From: Beta vulgaris subsp. vulgaris
Taxonomy: Eukaryota; Streptophyta; Magnoliopsida; Caryophyllales; Amaranthaceae
Assembly: GCF_026745355.1 (NCBI RefSeq)
Contig: NC_079202.1
Location: 59,278,622-59,342,621, forward strand
Direction: 5' to 3'
Length of the DNA stretch: 64,000 nt
In this document: positions 23,501-35,654 of the stretch, one piece after another
Layout: the number at the start of each line of letters is the position of its first letter
Numbering within the stretch: position 1 is the stretch's first letter
The notes under the pieces: model-generated
Seen by the model: the letters and a program-made list of their open reading frames with translations, nothing else
What the model was told of the DNA's origin: nothing
Databases searched by the model: none
Position numbers and translations under genes: made by a program

Positions 23501-25523
23501 AATTATGTTTATGAAGAAGAGGCGTTTAAAGCAGTTTGTGGATTATATTATGTTGATATTACTGTTTATCTTCATCACTTAAACTTGTACAAGCTTTATG
23601 ATTCACTTTAAGTCTTTTTTCCTTAAATGGCTAAGTTAGGGCCTTTTACTTTCCATATCCATATCTCTTTCATTATTTTTGTTGATGGGGATTAAGGTAA
23701 AAGCTACCCAGAGATTGTATTTTGAGGAATTGAGACAAAAGGAAGAGACAGAGGAAGAGCTGTCTGAGAGGAATAAGGAACTTGAAGTCACAAAGGACCT
23801 GCTGGAAAAGGTCTCACGGGAACTCCATCAGGCATTGGATCAGAAGTCTTCTCTGGAAAGCAAATTTAAAAATCTCTCTCTCTCGGAAACGGAGATGTTA
23901 GAGAAACTATTGTCTGCAGTGGACTTGTTACAGTTGTACAAGAATCGCCGTGATGAATTGCAAGTAGAAAGGGATCATGCTTTTCAAGAAGCTGAAGAGT
24001 TAAGAAAAGAACTTGTTGGGAAACCATCAAGCTCTCATGCACCCATGTTCTTCTCTGAATTCTCCTTCTCAGATCTAGAGAAAGCTACTAACTACTACGA
24101 CCCTTCGTTAAAAATTGGGGAAGGTGGGTATGGAAGCACATACAAAGGCTTCCTCCATCACACAGAAGTGGCAATAAAGATATTCAAGCCTAACACCAGT
24201 CATAGTGCTCAAGAGTTTGAACAAGAGGTATATTTTTAACTTCTTTTTTTTTGCTGTTTCTATTGGAAGATTTTGACATGTCTCTGTTGACTGCTATACC
24301 ATTTTTTCAGTGTTTGAGACCGAGGCTTTTGGTAAATTCATTACTGTTAATTCTATCTATCCTAGAGGATTCTTCCTGTCCCATATATTGTTGTTTGATA
24401 TTCATTTCAGTTGCGATGTTATGTAAGCATTTCTTTGTTAATTCTATCTTGCCTGTATTATCCTTTCCTCATAGGTGGATGTTTTAAGCAAGCTGAGGCA
24501 TCCAAACCTAGTAACTCCGATTGGTGTCTGTCGTGAATCTTGGGCTCTTGTATATGAGTATTTTCCCAAAGGAAGCCTTGAGGACCGACTCATCTGCAAA
24601 GATAACACTCCTCCACTACCATGGCAAATAAGAATCCAAATAGCCACGCAATTATGCTCCGTCCTCATTTTCCTTCATTCGAGCCAACCTAGCAGCATAA
24701 TCCATGGGGATCTAAATCCTGCAAATATACTTCTAGATGACAATTTGGTGTGCAAACTCTATGATTTTGGTAAAAGTTGTGTAATCTCAGATGACAGAGT
24801 CTCAATGGAACAAACAACTAGATTCATAACCTCTGAACTACGGGGCACTTTCACATACATAGACCCAGAGTTTCTTGCAACTGGAGAACTTACACCAAAG
24901 TCAGACATCTATTCATTTGGGATTATATTGTTGCACTTATTGACTAGTAAACCAGCCTTTGGAATAGCAAAGGAAGTGGAATATGCTCTGGACAGTGATG
25001 ATTTCAGTGCGACATTGGACCCATCAGCTGGGGACTGGCCTTTTCTCCTGGCTGAGCAGTTGGCCCGCATGGCTTTGAGGTGCTGTGACATGAACCCAAG
25101 GAATCGCCCTGACCTTGGATCAGATATATGGAGGGTTCTTGAACCCATGAAAGCTTCATCTCAACCGTTATCTACACTTCTGCTGGCTTCTGAGAACCAG
25201 GCACCACACTATTTCTTATGTCCCATCTTCCAGGCTAGTTAGCAGCTTAACTTTGAGGAGTGACCACATTTTTCTTAAGTTGATTTTCTCTTGGGTTTCA
25301 CTTATCAATTGAATAATCGGAAACTCACTTGCAGGAAATGATGGAGGATCCACAAATTGCTTCAGATGGCTTTACATATGAAGCAGAGGCTATCAGAGGC
25401 TGGCTAGATAGTGGCCGTCAAACTTCACCTATGACTAATGTGAAACTTGCAAACAACGACCTTATTCCTAACCGGGCTCTTCGCTCTGCAATTCAAGAAT
25501 GGCTACAGTGTAGGAATTTATAA
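20580..25523 (+). CDS. PUB33-like: PUB-c: USP / kinase / U-box protein with retrotransposon-altered C terminus
   Basis: The nine exons are 20580-20730, 21444-21529, 21664-21785, 21931-22035, 22535-22850, 22985-23125, 23697-24227, 24475-25233 and 25335-25523, giving 799 residues. Two donors are GC: exon 2 (CAG|GCATGA) and exon 8 (CAG|GCTAGT). Skipping the second leaves FQAS-stop and removes the U-box. The kinase shows GEGGYG at 448, VAIK Lys468, HGD Asp563 and DFG Asp581, but the catalytic-loop Lys is Asn565. The U-box lies at about 731-797. A copia LTR begins at 25509, so the last four residues (CRNL) and the TAA stop are LTR-encoded. The original tail survives at 33609-33626. Transcripts must end in or beyond the LTR; an AATAAA lies at 25817. 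The domain itself is complete, so function is plausible. Confidence 0.86.
21110..21324. mobile_element. Tourist-like MITE in PUB-c intron 1
   Basis: Inverted termini GGGTCCATTCGTTAT / ATAACGAACGGACCC are flanked by a TTA duplication (21107-21109, 21325-21327). The surrounding ~200 bp on each side are absent from the matching intron of PUB-b. They look like an older element related to 47890-48250, so this one may be nested. Confidence 0.8.
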
Positions 25524-26130
25524 GTACTATAAAGCGGAATTTCATGAATCAAATTCATAGGCACTTAAATCAGGATCACATGCATATATAATTAAGGATC
25601 ACATACAAGTTTAGAAATAACCTTTGTAGCGTGATTTCCACAAAGCTTGAAGAACCCGGATGGAGAATCTCAGATGTGATTCCTCTACTTAGTCCACCAA
25701 CCCAGATCAACACTCCACCAATGCTAGTTGGAAAGGAAGAAAACTTCTTTCTTGTTTTTGGAGTTTAAACGTGACTTTGATGAAGAGAGAGAATAGGAGA
25801 GAGAAAATAATAAGAGAATAAACTACTATTTTTTTTCTGCCTAACCCAAATATAAAAGTATTTAGGTCAGATTTCTTCCCTTTTCCTATCTCTTGGCCGG
25901 CCACCCTAGGGCCCTCTTGGGCTCTAGGTTTCTTTTGTTGATCCAAGTTTAATGTGTGACCTTGTAGGATCCGTTACATTGGGCTTCGGGTTTATTTATT
26001 TACTAATCCGAAGTTCTAAGCTTTCTCTAGCAAGACGTATAGACGACCCAATATAACGAACTTATTATCTCTATAATACGATCCATTATATATTAGTAAT
26101 TGCATTTAAGTCGAGGACATAAATCCTTCA
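25509..26130 (-). repeat. 3' LTR (left copy) of the copia element
   Basis: It matches 32981-33603 nearly base for base, with roughly a dozen differences, mostly single-base indels. Read on the + strand, its first bases complete the PUB-c reading frame with TGT AGG AAT TTA TAA. Confidence 0.95.
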
Positions 26131-26919
26131 ATCTCCCACTTGTCCGAGACGAGTGTGCAATGTTTTTATTCCTCAAGTCTCTTAATGTCTTAATTTGATA
26201 GTATGATCATATTTCTATATCATCCATACTAGCTTTCAAATTATTCCTTGAAATCCGAGTTCAAATTGTCAACAAATGATCATCGAATGATCCATTTGAG
26301 CACGGCCATGCATTTTCAATTTTTCACTCTTCAAGGGGCCAAGACACCTATCCTATCTCATATAGGAGGACTTTTCCAATCTTGTAGTAACCAATACTCC
26401 CACTCAACTTTTAGCACAACCTGAATGCTGCCTTTATAGTCCCCTTTTACGGCATGACGTTTGACAGTATCAAAGCTATACTAATCATTGGGCTAAGTAA
26501 TGTTCTACTCATGTCTCAGGAATCTACTAATATAATTTCGAAGTTATAAAACTTCTAAGTAGGTCAAGTTCGACTATGTATCAACTATACATGTCCATAT
26601 GATTGATTAAACATCTCTATGTTTCCATAGCCCATGAAACGGCGCTATCAATCAATCTTATATGCTAATCCCTTTAATAAGTCATTTATGTCCAGTTTAA
26701 TGACTTAGATTAGGAACTTTAATATTCTATGAATTCTGTTCACTTATGGTGTTTCATTCATCAAATCACATATTTGACAAAACCATAGAATTCAAGATAT
26801 ATTTTGGACATTTTATTTAATACCAAACCAAAATTAAATAAGACAAAATTTATTATCATAAACATAAATAGCAAAACCATGTCTTTACATTGAATAAGTT
26901 TCTCTAAACCTAGTACAAT

Positions 26920-27704
26920 CTAAAGCCACTCTAACATTTGCTTCAAGCCTATAGCCCTAGCGTGACACTCATGCTTGGGTTGAGGTAGGTTTAGTTACGG
27001 ATCAGCCACGTTCTCATCCGTATGAACTTTGCAGATTCTGACATCCTTCCTGTCAACTATCTCTCGAATGAGGTGATACTTCCTCATCACATGCTTGGAC
27101 TTGTTATGTGACCTTGGCTCTTTTGCTTGCGCAATAGCACCATTGTTGTCACAAAACAACTCAATTCCTTCCAGAACACTAGGTACGATATCCAGCTCTG
27201 TCAAGAATTCTTTATCCAAACTGCTTCCTTAGCTGCTTCAACTGCTGCTAAATATTCTGATTCTGTCGTAGAGTCTGCTACAGTGCTTTGCTTTGAGCTC
27301 TTCCAGCTCACTGCTCCTCCATTCAGACGAAAGACATACCCTGACTGAGAGCGGTAGTCATCTCTGTCGGTTTGGAAGCTTGCATCCGTGTAACCTTCAA
27401 CAACCAACTCACTTTGTCCCCCATATACTAAGAACATGCCTTTAGTCCTCCTTAAGTACTTAAGGATGCTCTTAGCTGCAGTCCAGTGTGCTTCTCCTGG
27501 ATTTGCTTGGAACCTGCTACACATGCTCAAGGCATATGCAACATCAGGTCGAGTACTTATCATGGCATACATAATAGACCCTATAGCCGAAGCATAAGGA
27601 ATGCTACTCATTCGCTTTAACTCATCAGGCTCAGTCGGGCACTGACTCTTGCTAAGCGATATGCCATGTGACATGGGAACGAAACCTCTCTTCGAGTTTT
27701 CCAT
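26920..27704 (-). pseudogene. Copia RNase H region, frameshifted
   Basis: This carries the copia-type sequence from SRPDVAYALSMCSRF through GYTDASFQTDRDDYRSQSG to SEYLAAVEAAKEAVW, the usual RNase H segment with its Asp and Glu positions. A frame change occurs near 27205-27219. A premature stop follows the VADP motif at 26995, after which family sequence (PQPKHECHARAIGL) continues in the same frame to 26920. Confidence 0.85.
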
Positions 27705-28548
27705 GTTGAACCTTGTAAGAACCTTATCAATATAAGTTTCTTGATCAGCCCAATCATCCTTCGAGACCTATCTCTATGGATTTTATTTCCCAGTATGTAC
27801 TCAGCTTCTCCAAGGTCCTTCATAGAGAAACAACTTTTTAACCATTCCTTGACTGACTCAAGCATTGGTATGTCGTTTCCCATGATTAGTATGTCATCTA
27901 CATACAGAACCAAGAAGACTAAGCTGCTCCCACTAAACTTCTTGTAAACACAAGACTCTTCTTCGCTTTTGATGAAACCAAATTGTTTGATTGCCTCATC
28001 AAACCGAAGATTCCAGCTCCGAGATGCCTGCTTCAATCCATAAATGGATCTCTGAAGCTTGCAAACCCTTTTAGGATTTTCTGGATCTTCAAAACCTTCA
28101 GGTTGTGTCATGTACACATCCTCATTCAAGAACCCATTCAAGAATGCGGTTTTGACATCCATCTGCCAAATTTCGTAATCGAAAAATGCAGCAATCGCTA
28201 AAAGTATCCGAATTGATTTAAGCATTGCTACTGGAGAAAAGGTCTCATCATAGTCTATACCATGAACTTGTCTGAATCCTTTTGCAACCAGTCTTGCTTT
28301 GTAGACATAGACATTTCCATCTTTGTCTGTTTTCAATTTGAACACCCACTTGCATCCAATAGGGTTAACCCCACAGGCAAGTCAACCAGTGTCCAAACTT
28401 TATTCTCAGACATGGAGTCTAACTCGGATTTCATGGCCTCAAGCCATTTCTCAGAGTCTGGGCTCGTCAAAGCTTGTTTGTAGGTAGTAGGTTCTGAATT
28501 TTCCAAAATCATAATTTCAGAATTTTCAGTCATTAGGAAATCAACCAA
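27617..28548 (-). pseudogene. Copia reverse transcriptase, frameshifted
   Basis: The fragment contains WLEAMKSELDSM, ARLVAKGFRQVHGIDY, QMDVKTAFLNGFL and the polymerase motif YVDDILIMGND. Frames change near 28335-28345 and again near 27620-27700, so no continuous polymerase can be translated. Confidence 0.88.
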
Positions 28549-28570
28549 CCTTTTGTTTGGAATCCTTGGT

Positions 28571-29640
28571 CTACTGACCTACGCGGGGTCTGAGCATCAA
28601 GAGAAACGTTCTCTTCAACAGTTTGAAGATTTTCGCTTGATTCAACTTCGAATGGGACGGTAGGAGGTTCAGCGTTGAATACGTTATCTCCTCAACATGA
28701 CTTTCGTCTTGTTGGGCCGTCTCTGACATGGTGTGAGCCACGTCCAGTTGTTGCTCATCTCGAATTTCTTCGAGTGTTATTTTACTCCCACTTGTCTTTC
28801 TAGAAACAAATTCCTTTTCAAGAAAGACACCATCACGAGCAACAAACACTTTGTTCTCTTGACGGTTATAGAAGTAATAACCCCTTGTCTCTTTTGGATA
28901 TCCCACAAAGAGACATTTATCTGACTTGGGTGCGAGTTTGTCTGATAGTAACCGCTTTACATAGACCTCGCATCCCCAGATTTTAAGAAAAGACAAGTTT
29001 GGAGGTTTTCCATTCCATAACTCATATGGAGTCTTTTCTACAGCCTTTGACGGGCTCCTATTTAGTGTGTGTGCAGCAGTTTCGAGAGCGTATCCCCAAA
29101 AAGAAATCGGTAGATCAGCAAGACTCATCATAGATCGAACCATATCTAGTAATGTTCGATTCCTCCTTTCAGATACACCATTTAACTGTGGTGTTCCTGG
29201 TGGAGTTAATTGTGAAAGAATTCCACAATCCTTTAGATGATCATCAAACTCTTGGCTCAAATATTCACCACCACGATCGGATCGTAGTGCTTTTATTGTC
29301 TTACCAAGTTGATTCTGTACTTCATTTTGGAACTCTTTGAATCTATCAAAAGATTCCGACTTATGTTTCATTAAGTAATATAGCCATATCTACTCAAATC
29401 ATCAGTGAAGGTGATGAAGTAATTAAACCCTCCCCTTGCCTTTGTGCTCATAGGACCACATACATCTGTATGTATGAGTCCTAAAAGATCGCTGGCCCTT
29501 TCACCTTTTCCAGTAAATGGTGATTTTGTCATCTTACCCATTAAGCATGATTCACATACATCAAATGATTCGAAATCAAATGATGGAATTATACCGTCCT
29601 TTTGTAACTTGTGAATGCGCTTTTGGTTTATATGACCCAT
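28571..29640 (-). pseudogene. Copia integrase, frameshifted
   Basis: A zinc-binding pre-integrase segment (GHINQKRIHKL ... CESCLMGKMTKSPF) precedes the core. The core shows IHTDVCGPM, LRSDRGGEYLSQEF and a Glu in NGVSERRNRTLLDM, consistent with a D,D-35-E core. A frame change falls at about 29371, and the ORF ends at 28571 before RT. Confidence 0.88.
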
Positions 29641-29671
29641 TCGGCAATGCCAAATATAGGTTAGGTTAGAA

Positions 29672-30947
29672 TCATTTGATTTTTTTCTTGCTATCTATGT
29701 TATAGACTTGTAATGATTTATCAAGCACATATAAACCATTTATCAAATTAGCTCTGGCATAGAACATATTATTGTAAGAAATGGAACAACATTTGTTCTT
29801 TATTTCAAAGCAAAAACCTTCAGAATCCAAAACTGAAACCGAAATTATGTTCTTAGTTATTGTAGGAACGAAATAACAATTATTTAATTCTAAAATAAGC
29901 CCAGATGGCAAGTGTAGACTATAGCTCCCGACGGCAAGTGCAGCAACTCGTGCTCCATTTCCAACGCGTAGCTCTACCTCGCCTTTTGCCACTTCCTACT
30001 TCTTTTTAGTCCCTGCACATCATTAACTATGTGAGAACCACAACCGGTATCAAATACCCATAAAGAAGTAGAAGTCAAATTGATTTCTATAACATATATA
30101 CCTGAAGTAGAAGCCCCAGACTTCTTTATTTCCTCCAAGTATATCGGGCAGTTCCTCTTCCAGTGTCCAATCTTGTGACAGTGGAAGCACTTGCTTTCCG
30201 CAGCAACCTTGGGCTTGGCGGTTGGCTTAGGTTTTTCAGCGACAGTGGCAACTTGCTTGCCTTTGTCCTTCTTTCCTGCCCATTTCTTTTTGAAACCCTT
30301 TCCCTTTTGAACCAACAGAACCTCTTTCTTTGGTTCAACCTTAGGGATGTTCCTTTCAGCATTGACCAACAATCCATGCAGCTCTTGCAAAGTCTTTTCA
30401 GACTCATTCATATTGTAGGTCATTCTGAACTGATTAAAACTTCAGGTAGTGAGTGGAGAATATGTCAGTAGCCAACTCGAGCCTATAAGGAACCCAAGTC
30501 TTTCCATGTTTTCGAAAAGACCCATCATTTCGAACACATGGGGGCCAACAGCTTGACCCGGCTTCAAGTGACATTCAAGGATCTCCCTGTTAGTCTCATA
30601 CCGCTCAACTCGGGCCTGAGTTTTAAACATGGCCCGCAGCTCTTGCATGATCGTGTAGGCATCCTTGGTTTCGAACCTCTTTTGGAGGTTCGGCTCCATG
30701 GCTGCTACCATCAAACAAGTGATTGGTATAGACTTATCACTAGCCTGTTTTGCACGACGTTTTTCAGCGTCAGTTGATTCATCAGTTATTACAGGAAGCG
30801 GGGTATCTAAGACGTCCTCTCGACCCTCAAACCTAGAACGAGTCTTAAGGTCCTTTCCCAATTAAGGAAATTTTCACCATTCAGTCTGTCCTTTTCCAGA
30901 AAAGGACGAATGTTGAAACCGGAGTTGTTGTTGTTGTTATTAGACAT
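29672..30947 (-). pseudogene. Copia gag and protease region, frameshifted
   Basis: A start at 30947 (MSNNNNN) leads into a UBN2/gag-type segment with LNGENFLNWERTLR. A CCHC knuckle CFHCHKIGHWKRNC follows at about 30180, then the aspartic protease motif FDTGCGSHIV near 30020-30050. Frames shift near 30840, 30480 and 29980. Confidence 0.87.
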
Positions 30948-32980
30948 GATATCTACAGACAGAAAAATAAGGCAAAGTTCAATTTTATGTTTATAAAGCA
31001 ACCTAAAACATGTAATAAATTCTAGGTTGACCACCTATTCAAAATTAAAGTCCCCTATGAATAAGTGTTTTACAAGATCCTATCAACATGTAACACTAAG
31101 CAGACGGAGGCCTTATCATAACGTTACATTATCAAGGTAAGTAAACTCTTTTACTAATTATAACATTTATAACTCTTGTTTAGATGGATAAACATCGCAT
31201 GTTTAACTATCTCTTGCTTCAAAATTCAAAACGCTTTTGATAATTTTGTTAAGGACAACCAAACTAAGTTGTAAAATTCGCAATTTTACCTTATATCCCA
31301 AAATTAATGATAACACCCTGCGGAGGCATGACCTATTACTATTAATTAAGGGTTTTATAAGTACTTTATGTTTGGAAAAGCAAACCTTAATATTTACGGG
31401 GCCTAAGTTTATTATGTTGTTATGAATTAGTGAACTCTAGCGCATCAACAACCAACATACAATAAACTTATAAGCATTTTAAAGAATAATAAAATGCGAA
31501 AAAAAAATGATCTAGTATGGCCCCTAATCCTAAGAACTAAGCATCAAAGGCTCCTTCTTGGACTCTTCATGGATCTCCATCCACTTTTCCATGGGCCTTC
31601 TCTTGATGGACTCTTCTTTGGATTACATAAGTATCAAAAATAATTTACATAATAACTAAATTAAATAAATTACAAAAATACTTAACGATACGCAGATCGT
31701 ATTTAAAATTACAAGAATACATCACGATACGCAGATCGTATTTTCTATCTTAATTTGGGCCATACTAGTCATAATAGCAAATATATCATATATAAAAGCC
31801 ACATAATAATATCACATATTATACTTGCCAATCAATTAAAATATCAAATATTCTTAATTAAAGCAAGAAGATAAAATTTTAAGTAATATCTAATCACCTA
31901 AAGATTCTATCCCTTAAAACTAGCCTAATTAATTTTAATTAGATTAAAAAATCAGATTATGGATTGAAATTTATGACCAAGTCAATAATTAACATAATTG
32001 AAATTTACTTATCTTTCTCAAAATCTGTTTTCAAAATAAAACTTCCAAAAGATAAAATAAAATAAAAAAATGGCTGCTGCCCAGTCTTTTAGTCACGTTG
32101 CTTTTATCAAAAAAAATTTTTTTTTTTTTATTTGAAAAACCGTGAAACGCAGCACAAGACTGCTTTCACGCAAGTTTCACCGCCAAAAGTTCCGGCAACC
32201 ATTGCAGGCCACTCCTGTCGACGACTTCACCGACAACTCGCCGGTTTTTGAGACCGTGAGCCGACGCCGGCAGAAAGACCACCAGCGCCAGCCTATCAAC
32301 TACCGAAATCGCGGCTAACACATGCTCGCACGTCAAACGTGCGTCGCCTGCCGCCACGTCCTCCCTCGCTGACGCGACTACTCGCCGGCGTCTGCGACTC
32401 CCTCCCCGACTTCACGCCGGCAGACCATCGACCACGGAGCAGCCACCTTGGCTGTTCCTTTCTTTCTTCCTTCAAATTTTTCTCCTTTTTTTTTTTTTTT
32501 TTTTTTAATATTGAAGGAAAGTAAAATTACAACTTATTGTAAAATTAACTTCGTGATCTTGATCAAATTAAACATAACTCTTTATGCTTAATACAAAAAA
32601 TTAAATTTTAAAATCTCTATTTTAATTAATTTTCAGATTTATTCATATAATTAATCACTAATTCATACAAAACACCTTTTATATGAATTCATCTTCATAC
32701 ATAAACTATTTTAACATGAAAATTATAATTAATACATGAATTTATTTTCGAAATTTAGAGATCTAAAATCAGAATTTTATAAATTTCGAAAATTAGGGTT
32801 TATAGGTGGAAAAACGGCTATTAAATATGAGAAAGAAAGTAATTAAAACTCTTTTTAACAAATTTCAATTAATTATTCAATCCATAATTTAATTCCTCCC
32901 CTTAATCAAATTAAAAATAATCATACATAAACTAAACTTTATGACCAAAACTCTATGCAAGAGGCTAAAACTGATACCAC
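30948..32980 (-). other. Long copia leader with a GC-rich block
   Basis: About 2 kb lies between the 5' LTR and gag without supported coding. Most of it is AT-rich. A GC-rich block at about 32140-32460, bounded by T runs, stands out. A ~40-bp direct repeat containing 'acgatacgcagatcgtat' occurs at 31680-31743. The open frame at 32166-32357 has no recognisable similarity. Confidence 0.7.
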
Positions 32981-33603
32981 TGTAGGAATTATAAGTACTA
33001 TAAAGCGGAATTTCATGAATCAAATTCATAAGCACTTAAATCAGGATCACATGCATATATAATTAAGGATCACATACAAGTTTAGAAATAACCTTTGTAG
33101 CGTGATTTCCACAAAGCTTGAAGAACCCGGATTGAGAATCTCAGATGTGATTCCTCTACTTAGTCCACCAACCCAGATCAACACTCCACCAATGCTAGTT
33201 GGAAAGGAAGAAAACTTCTTCTTGTTTTTGGAGTTTAAACGTGACTTTGATGAAGAGAGAGAATAGGAGAGAGAAAATAATAAGAGAATAAACTACATTT
33301 TTTTTTCTGCCTAACCCAAATATATAAAAGTATTTAGGTCAGATTTCTCTCCCTTTTCCTATCTTTGGCCGGCCACCCTAGGGCCCTCTTGGGCTCTAGG
33401 TTTCTTTTGTTGATCCAAGTTTAATGTGTGACCTTGTAGGATCCGTTACATTGGGCTTCGGGTTTATTTATTTACTAATCCGAAGTTCTATAACTTTCTC
33501 TAGCAAGACGTATAGACGACCCAATATAACGAACTTATTATCTCTATAATACGATCCATTATATATTAGTAATTGCATTTAAGTCGAGGACATAAATCCT
33601 TCA
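32981..33603 (-). repeat. 5' LTR (right copy) of the copia element
   Basis: This is the partner of 25509-26130. On the minus strand it is followed after one base by the primer-binding sequence TGGTATCAG. Confidence 0.95.
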
Positions 33604-33608
33604 TACAG

Positions 33609-33626
33609 TATCAACGCAAGGTATAG
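33609..33626 (+). pseudogene. Displaced original last codons of PUB-c
   Basis: Joined across the TACAG duplication, the host sequence reads CTA CAG TAT CAA CGC AAG GTA TAG. This aligns with the PUB-b end (CTA CAA CAT CGC CGC AAT GTA TAG). It is the pre-insertion C terminus of PUB-c, now 8.1 kb from the rest of exon 9 and no longer in frame with it. Confidence 0.9.
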
Positions 33627-34161
33627 ATTTTTTCAGTTGGTACATGTACAAAAAGATAACTTCACATTATCTACTCTTTCAGGTTTGCATACTTTGTAAA
33701 GTATTGTGGGATATTAGTATTTTACCTAGGACCTGCAATCGAATCACTATGTCATCGCTCCTTGTAGCATTCACGTGTCTACAATCATTGTATAGGAATT
33801 AATGGCTTAATCTAATCTACCTTACATTGGGATGTATATACCAAGAAATTCTAGTCAGTTACTACTTCATCTGCAATAGAGATTGAATATGCTGGCAAGT
33901 GGCAAGCCCCTCTGCTAGTTTTAATTGATTGACTTCATGATCCTGGTTCTTCCTGGATATATATGTGTGTATGAAAACATATCTCCTTATTCATTTATAT
34001 TTATAACACAGAATGGTTGAATTATGAAGTACATGGTAGCTTGGTAGGTGATCTTTCTCGTCCACTTCGTTCTTTTGATGTGTCTGATGGATGAAACCAT
34101 AACAAATGCACTCAAAAGCTTATTGCCACCAAGTACCTACATGAAAAGACGCCGAGCAAAT

Positions 34162-34265
34162 TTTAAAAAAAAAAAAAATTGGTAAGAAGAGTTCCTCTGG
34201 ACTGCCCTGGCAATCTGGCATAGGACCCCATCCAGAGGCGTATTACAAGCCTTGACTACAAGAAG
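34162..34265 (-). mobile_element. Truncated SINE, same family as 54380-54576
   Basis: It shares ggtaagaagagttcctctgg and 'ccatccagaggcgtattaca'-like words with the 54.4-kb SINE, next to an A-rich run on the + strand (T-rich tail on the minus strand). The promoter-box half is missing. Confidence 0.5.
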
Positions 34266-35654
34266 TATACTGCAACTAAGGACAATCAAAATGTATATAT
34301 AATACAAGATTTCACCATAATGTTATTCATGAGAAGAGGTTGCAGGGGTTGTTTGAATTAGGTGCACTTCAGGTTGATTTGGTTTGGGTTATTTTTCGTT
34401 ATTGAATCATTCAAATCCAGATTTGATCTGTACAAGTTGGTTTTATTGAGTCATTAAAATTCAGATTAAATACTATTGTGATGCATATATTGAGCAGAGC
34501 TTTGTCTAATTCCTTTTCTTGAGGAATATAAAATTGCTCGTATCATGACCATCCTTTAACTTCTTTTTTTTTATATGGTATCATCTTTCTTCTATCATTT
34601 GTTATGCAATATTTATAGTTTGTATACAACATTTGACATTTATGATTTATTACATGAAACTATTATTTCTGAAAAACAACATAATTTTTTTTAATTTTTT
34701 TTTTTGAAAATAAACCTATTTCATTTATTTACGAACATGCCATCATTTTTTTTTACAAAAATGTCTTTAGAGAAAAGTTATTTGTTTTTACCTTAAATCT
34801 TAGGAAAAATAATTCTAATAATCCAATCTTTGAACCGTTCACTCAAATTAATTTCACTTTTTGATTATTTTTTTAATAATCTAACATTTGACACTAATAT
34901 GTTTTTAATGTACATTAGTATTCCTCTCTATTAGAATATCATGTATTGATAAGGATGTCAAGTCACATTGATTTTGTTCGCAGTTCGACAACAAAATGAA
35001 TAATTTAATAAAAAAGAGTGTTGTACTTCATTCGTTCTTTTTCTATTGCAAAAATTGAGTTTTCGCACATGTCAATGCACAACTTTTACTATTAATATCT
35101 TTAATTACGTTTTAGTAAAAATAATACAAATCTTATATTTTAAAAGTAAATATCGAGAAGAAACTAACAAAATCCTACATGATTATATTCTTCCTTATGT
35201 AAAAGCCACAATAGATATTTAGAGGGTGGAGAGTGAATAGTCTAAAATTCCTGCAAAAAGAACAAACAGAAAAAGTAATAATTTAAGTTGCAGAAGTATA
35301 GATTGAGCATTTGAACACGAATTTACTTAATTAATTAGCTTTGATGGGCAACACCGGAGCTTTGCTCCAACTACATCCGAGTCCGACCTGGATCGCACAC
35401 GTAATTTAGTTAAATGAATATTAAGTTGTTTACTTAATTACTTAAGCTTGAATTAGCATATTGTCACCGCGAAATTACAAGTGTTACAACTTACAAGAAT
35501 TATGAAACGATGACCTACAAAATATGGGCAATAACGGCATAACAGCCATACATCATTCCAAGGTAATTAACAGATTTCCTTCCGTCCCTACATGCATGTA
35601 ACTGTGTAAGCTCTCAACTGCACACTGAAATTCTATACAATTCTCAATTCTCAA

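Larger units (their letters stand above)
25509..33603 (-). mobile_element. Ty1/copia LTR retrotransposon, 8.1 kb, inserted in PUB-c exon 9
   Basis: Two LTRs of about 622 bp run from TGAAGG to CCTACA on the minus strand. The 5-bp duplication TACAG flanks them (25504-25508, 33604-33608). A primer-binding site TGGTATCAG, as for initiator tRNA-Met, adjoins the right LTR. A purine-rich tract, AAGTGGGAGAT, adjoins the left LTR. Domain order on the minus strand is gag, protease, integrase, RT, RNase H, with integrase before RT as in copia. Coding is interrupted by many frame changes. The element has an unusually long leader (about 30948-32980) and a ~790-bp untranslated segment before the 3' LTR. 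Confidence 0.96.

Noticed and set aside
32166..32357. 63-residue ORF in the copia leader
   Set aside because: Due to local GC richness; no recognisable protein, and the reverse frame is open as well.
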